Positions 59,265-64,000 of a stretch of DNA of 64,000 nucleotides are shown here, one piece after another. Location of the stretch: NCBI RefSeq assembly GCF_036850765.1, contig NC_089494.1, positions 233,758,779 through 233,822,778 on the forward strand. The letters are read 5' to 3'. Source of the stretch: Saccopteryx bilineata (Eukaryota; Chordata; Mammalia; Chiroptera; Emballonuridae). Position 1 is the stretch's first letter. Each line of letters opens with the position of its first letter. A model generated the notes under the pieces. The model saw nothing but the letters and a program-made list of their open reading frames with translations, searched no databases and was not told where the DNA came from. Position numbers and translations under genes: made by a program.

Positions 59265-61475
59265 CTTATTGGACATCATTAGGTTGAACTTTTGTTTATA
59301 AAAATACCATTCTTAACTGGTGTTATATCATTATTAACAGGTGTTAAAATCTCCTCTCTATATACCACAGAGGTGGAAAGAGTTAAAAAGACAGGTGTTA
59401 CAATATTTCTAAGTGGTTTTTAATCCGCAGGCCAATTGTTCTTACCTTAGCAGTCCATATTATGGTGTGTGTTAATGCCCAGCTAATGATTGTTGTGCAA
59501 AAAGGAAACAGAAGTCTATAAAACCACCACCATACAATGTAAATGCAACAAACTCTTTGTTGGGGGGGTTGACAAATAAGTAGCAGGGTAACCTAATCAC
59601 TGAAGCTTAAATTGCCCAACAGACATATGATTAACCTGATAATATTTGAACAAAACATACCATAGAAAGGTTCCAGTAAGGAGACTCACATATGTAACTA
59701 TAGATGTGTATAGCAAAAGAAGATTAAGAAACATGTATGCAGTTAGGTAATGGTAGTGCTTCCCAAGACAGTAAACCTCTTTGTGAGACACAAGCTTTCC
59801 TTGCTCAGCCCTCACTTTCATTAACCTGAATAAGGAGAGTTGAGTCACCGCTTGAATCAACTATAGAATATGGCAAGAAAATTGACTTCTAACATCAACC
59901 GGTTTACTCTTTTTTTTTTTTTTTGCTGTCCATGGAATAAAGTTGCCCCTTCATTTGTCAATACGTCCTTGACCATTTTACATGAAGTTATATATAAAAG
60001 CACGCAGTGAGATTTTAGGTGACTGCCACAATGGTAGATAGAATCTGTATTATATAGTATTTAAAATGGGGTGAGAATGATAAGAATAAAAATAATAAGG
60101 AGGGAGAAATTAAGTAATGGGATTGGGGTCTACTTCACTCTTATTACCAGACAGATGCTCCTGGAAAAGAAAAAAAAGAGCTGGTAATCCAATCTAATCT
60201 CCTTGTAAGTAAGCTGAAAATTGAATTTATTAAAAAGACTAATGTGATTTTCTAGAAATAAAGTTCTCATTTACAGAAATTTTATAGCAGGATGTCCTTG
60301 GTTTAGGATTGCTTATGGTAAAGAATTCTTGAATTTATAAATTTATGAGGCATGGCTTTCTGAGAAAATATTTTGTAAACTGTACAACTATCTGGCTGTA
60401 AAAATGGCAATATTTTATAACTTACATCCTCCCTGAAATATGAGGTACTTCACACACATCAGTAGTTCATCTGTCACCTAGGGCCAAAATAGAAAGGTAA
60501 AAAATAGGGAGTCACACTCATTGTTTCAGAGCCTTCCCTGTTTAATCAGTGTGCCTTTGATTGCTTTTACCTTAGAAATTATAGGTAAGCTTGATACTGT
60601 GTAAGATCTACAATTCATGTGAGTTCATTTTTTTAATTTGATTCTTTGTCATAAGTTCAATCAGGAAATAAAGTAAGGCATTTAATTCCTAATTTATTTC
60701 ACAAATAGAAAAACTTTTCTTCAGGTTGCTTAGATCTTCACAGAATGAGTGTTCCCTTTCATCCAATGATCCCATTCTTCCTCTCAACCCTCAATAATCT
60801 CCTTCTAAGGTGCTGTATTTTTCTTTTCTTGGGGAAATGCAACTTATACAGTTAGAATCTATCTGTCCTTTTGTCCATCTTGTTGTCTTGTATATTCAAC
60901 ACACTGAGGCATACATTGATTTTATCCTCTAGACAGCTTTCTTCTGCGGTGAAAATGAGGAAGTTCTGAACTGTGGGTTTACTGGTTCCACTTTGGAAGG
61001 GAGGGAAGGGAGAGAGGAAATTCTGTGGCTATGTGTCTGTGCTTACAGGCATGCATAAGAAACAAGGGATTTTCATTCTAGGCTATGGTTTATTTCCTTT
61101 CAACAAATTGGAAATCAAACACAGATTATCAACTGAAAGGATCAATTTCCTTCTAAAGAGGTTTCTATTTAACGTAGTTGAGAAAATTATTATTTTTAAC
61201 AAACTTCAAAACAATTTTTAAAAAATAATATATTTGATTTTTTTTCTTCTAAAAAAGACATGGATCCCTTTCTTTTCTTGATTTCATAAAAGGTGTTCTT
61301 TACATAAACCAAAACGAAAAGTCACTAAGTCAAAAATATTTGAGGCTGGAGTAGTTTAACTCTCTTTATAATACTAGCGCCTAGCGTATGAGACCTGGAC
61401 TAAGGAAAAACTCCTTCTCTACTCACAGAACTTTAGGTATCAAATGTGTGGCTTTTCCGTACCAAGCAACTTTCC
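59265..61475. other. Unassigned AT-rich DNA
   Basis: No gene or named repeat recognised. Confidence 0.5.
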
Positions 61476-61479
61476 AGTT

Positions 61480-62260
61480 CTCTGAAGACACCAATTGGGT
61501 ATTCTATAATGTAATTCAATGCTGATACTGGCTACCTGGAGTGAGCACAGATCCCACAGGTCTTAGCCCACAAGACCATCCCCTGCTTCAGATGCCAATT
61601 ACACCTAGCAGTTCCTCAGACTGCTCACACCTCTTTTGGCAACAAATCTGGAATTCTCACAACCCCCACCTCAGATTTTATAATTTGTTATAATAGTTCA
61701 GAGAATTCAGGGAAATGGTTTACATACTATTATCAGTTATTATAAAGGATACTATAATGGCTACAAAGAAATAGGCAGATAAACAGGTACATAGGACAAG
61801 TTCTGGAAGGGCCCTGAGCATGGAAGCTTCTGTCTCTTGACGAATATATGTCTTCACCAACCCAGCAGTTCTCCAAATCTTGTCAGTTAAAGTTCTTATG
61901 GAGGTTCCATTATGTAGACATGATTGGTTAAATCATTGGCCAACTCAGTTTTCAGTGCCTCTTCCCACCCAGGATGTCAAAAGGGTGGGACTGAAAGTTC
62001 CAAATCTCTCACTACTTAACTGGTTTCTTCGGCAACCAGCCCCCGTACTGAAACTATCTAGGAACCCATCAAATGTCACCTGTTTAATATAAACTTTGGT
62101 GGTGTGTAAAGAGGCGTATTAGAATTAACAAAAGATGCTTCTTTAATCCTTATCACTCAGGAAATTACAAGGTTTTCAGAAGCTCTGTGTCAACAACTAG
62201 GGTCAAAGACAAAATCTATACATTTCTTATTCTATTACAATATCATAGTGGGTACATGAC
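61480..62260. repeat. Old mammalian interspersed repeat, family not named
   Basis: Conserved-looking blocks in a familiar order: CACCAATTGGGTATTCTATAATG, GAGTGAGCACAGATCCCACAGGTCTTAGCCCACAAGACC, ATTACACCTAGCAGTTCCTCAG, ACCCCCACCTCAGATTTTATAATTTGTTATAATAG, then GGAACCCATCAAATGTCACC and CAATATCATAGTGGG. This is a frequent old mammalian repeat, probably LTR-type. The 70-codon frame at 61880-62092 lies within it and is not a gene. Confidence 0.5.
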
Positions 62261-62505
62261 TTAATCTTATCAGGCCGCCTAATGGAGTTTTGTGAAGAAC
62301 AAGTGAGATAATGTACAAGAAAACTCCTTGAAAATCATGGAGTACTTTAAAAAAGAAATTGTTGTGACAATACCCATAAAGTCAATATCAGCTGCCCTTT
62401 TATATCTAGATATAATAAATTAAAATCCCCAGAACTGTATTCCATGGAAATCCAAAGCAGTCGTTAAGATTTTCCTGAATATCTGAGGCGAACTACTGTC
62501 TTGGT

Positions 62506-62850
62506 CAGGGGACACATGCGGCCCCCTGAGGCCATTTATCAGCCCCCCCCCCGCCACACTTCCGGAAGGGCACCTCTTTCATTGGTGGTCAGTGAGAGGA
62601 GCACATTGACCATCTCATTAGCCAAAAGCAGGCCCATAGTTCCCATTGAAATACTGGTCAGTTTGTTAATTTAAATTTACTTGTTCTTTATTTTAAATGT
62701 TATATTTGTTCCTGTTTTGTTTTTTTACTTTAAAATGAGATATGTGCAGTGTGCATAGGGATTTGTTCATATTTTTTTTTATAGTCCGGCCCTCCAATGG
62801 TCTGAGGGATGGTGAACTGAACCCCTTTGTAAAATGTTTGGGGACCCCTG
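62506..62850. mobile_element. hAT-type MITE (about 345 bp) with perfect 8-bp target duplication
   Basis: It starts CAGGGGACACATGCGGCCCC and ends ATGTTTGGGGACCCCTG. GTCTTGGT flanks both sides (62498-62505 and 62851-62858), the 8-bp duplication expected for hAT. The left terminus lacks about 25 bases (the 'tccccaaact...' arm) that the copy at 1237 still has; the centre (ATTGACCATCTCATTAGCC to TATAGTCCGGCCC) is present here and missing there. It has no coding capacity. Confidence 0.95.
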
Positions 62851-62859
62851 GTCTTGGTC

Positions 62860-64000
62860 TTTTGTAAGACCGTCCATTTTTTTTTTGTATGTCACAAAAT
62901 TTTGGCGCTTTTCACAAAGCCAAATGGTAAACGAAGTCATACAAAACATTCATGAGTATACTAGGCTTTGTAGAATTTGGTTAAGATGGGAAATCTTTAA
63001 GTAGGGAAATCTTTACACTATTGCGAAGAAATTACTTAAAATTCAGCACCATTCACCCTTGGTCTGTAAGTGTTCTGAATACACAGGAAAGATAAAACCA
63101 TTGGTTATTTCTCCATGGAGTCCTATATTTTGCACACTCTCTTTGGAACTTTTCTTCCTCTTCTTTCATGGACTCTTTTCTCTCGTTCAACATTTCAGAA
63201 GTGAAATTAATTGATCTTCTACTCACATAAAGAACACCTTGCCCATATACTGCAAGAAGTGTATTAATGTAGTTTCTGAACAAATACATTTCCTTCTCAA
63301 AAATAATCATTACACTAGATGTTAAAAATATATTTGTTGAATTTATATATTCAATAACAGTAATTGAAAAATAGAATCTTTTTGACATTTTCTAATCCTT
63401 ATAGCAACCCTGTTAGCTAAGTTATTATCCTCGTGTTCTTTTGAGGACAGCCACAAAAAAGATGAAATTACTTGCCATATATCTGACAACTAATAAATGG
63501 GAAAGAGCATTTTAATGCTAAACAGCCTGATTCCTAGTCTTTGCTGCTAATAATTAAAGATTTTTACAGAATTTGTTGGACCTTAAAAAGATTTTAGAAT
63601 GAAAATAAAGTTTTGATCACAAAGATGAATAAAATATAATGTTTATAGAGCAGAGAACAATGTATTAGATTCATTTCAGAAGTAGATGTTCATTGAATAC
63701 TAGAAATATTTCTTAGTGCCTTCATTAAACCTACAAATTTCTTTTTACCACTTCTTTTTCATGAAGAACCCAGACATGAGATCTAGTGTTTGTGCTCATA
63801 TGAAAGTTTTCATTAAATCTGTGCATTGCTTACCTCTAATAACAAATGTCCAATTACTATTAAGCTTATAACAATTTTAAGAATTTTAATTTTAAAAATT
63901 GTCATAAATTTATTAATAGTTTAAAACCTAAGAAAATTAAAACAACTTACTCTATTGTTTTATTTTTAAAAAATTAAATGATCTTCATGAAAAATAGACA
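62860..64000. other. Unassigned AT-rich DNA
   Basis: A 111-codon minus-strand frame (63053-63388) has no recognisable product. Nothing else seen to the window's end. Confidence 0.5.

Noticed and set aside
63053..63388. 111-codon minus-strand frame
   Set aside because: No recognisable product; within chance expectation.

Overview
The window looks like intergenic or deep-intronic DNA from a mammal, most likely a bat. It is AT-rich and has no tRNA or rRNA gene and no operon or other bacterial feature. I found no host protein-coding exon I can defend. Almost everything recognisable is transposon-derived. The bat call rests on about twenty tRNA-derived SINEs of the Ves/Rhin type. Some carry the A/B-box head and the CT-rich and GCATGCGCCC-type body known from bats; others have a longer body built from repeated 'GCTGGCTTGAGC'-like units. 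Short hAT MITEs and a bat-type L1 agree with this. I would guess a horseshoe-bat-like lineage, but that is inference.

Layout. 1-10 kb: a Tc1/mariner-type element with long inverted repeats, split by a hAT MITE; a small MITE; several L1 3' ends; SINEs nested in an L1. 10-20 kb: a Tigger-like MITE, an LTR followed by a duplicated block of about 140 bp, SINEs, an L1 3' end, MIR and MER5-like remnants. 20-35 kb: an old antisense L1 piece, long stretches with nothing recognised, Ves SINEs with clear target-site duplications, and MIR copies. 35-42 kb: a full-length L1 on the minus strand (35987-41944) with a perfect 13-bp target-site duplication. Its ORF1 and ORF2 are almost intact, each spoiled by what looks like a one-base indel. 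42-43.5 kb: a decayed copy of a transposon-like protein family I know only as uncharacterised, with subterminal inverted repeats. 43.6-45 kb: old L1 sequence invaded by a younger L1 3' end. 45-64 kb: more SINEs, MIR, a MER58-like piece, an ERV-type LTR, a further old repeat, and a second hAT MITE with a perfect 8-bp duplication.

The genes here do not form a pathway. The only functional logic is that of mobile DNA. L1 ORF1p and ORF2p copy L1 RNA and, in trans, tRNA-derived SINEs; the poly-A tails and target-site duplications of the SINEs show that mechanism. The most unusual item is the 42.0-43.5 kb element.
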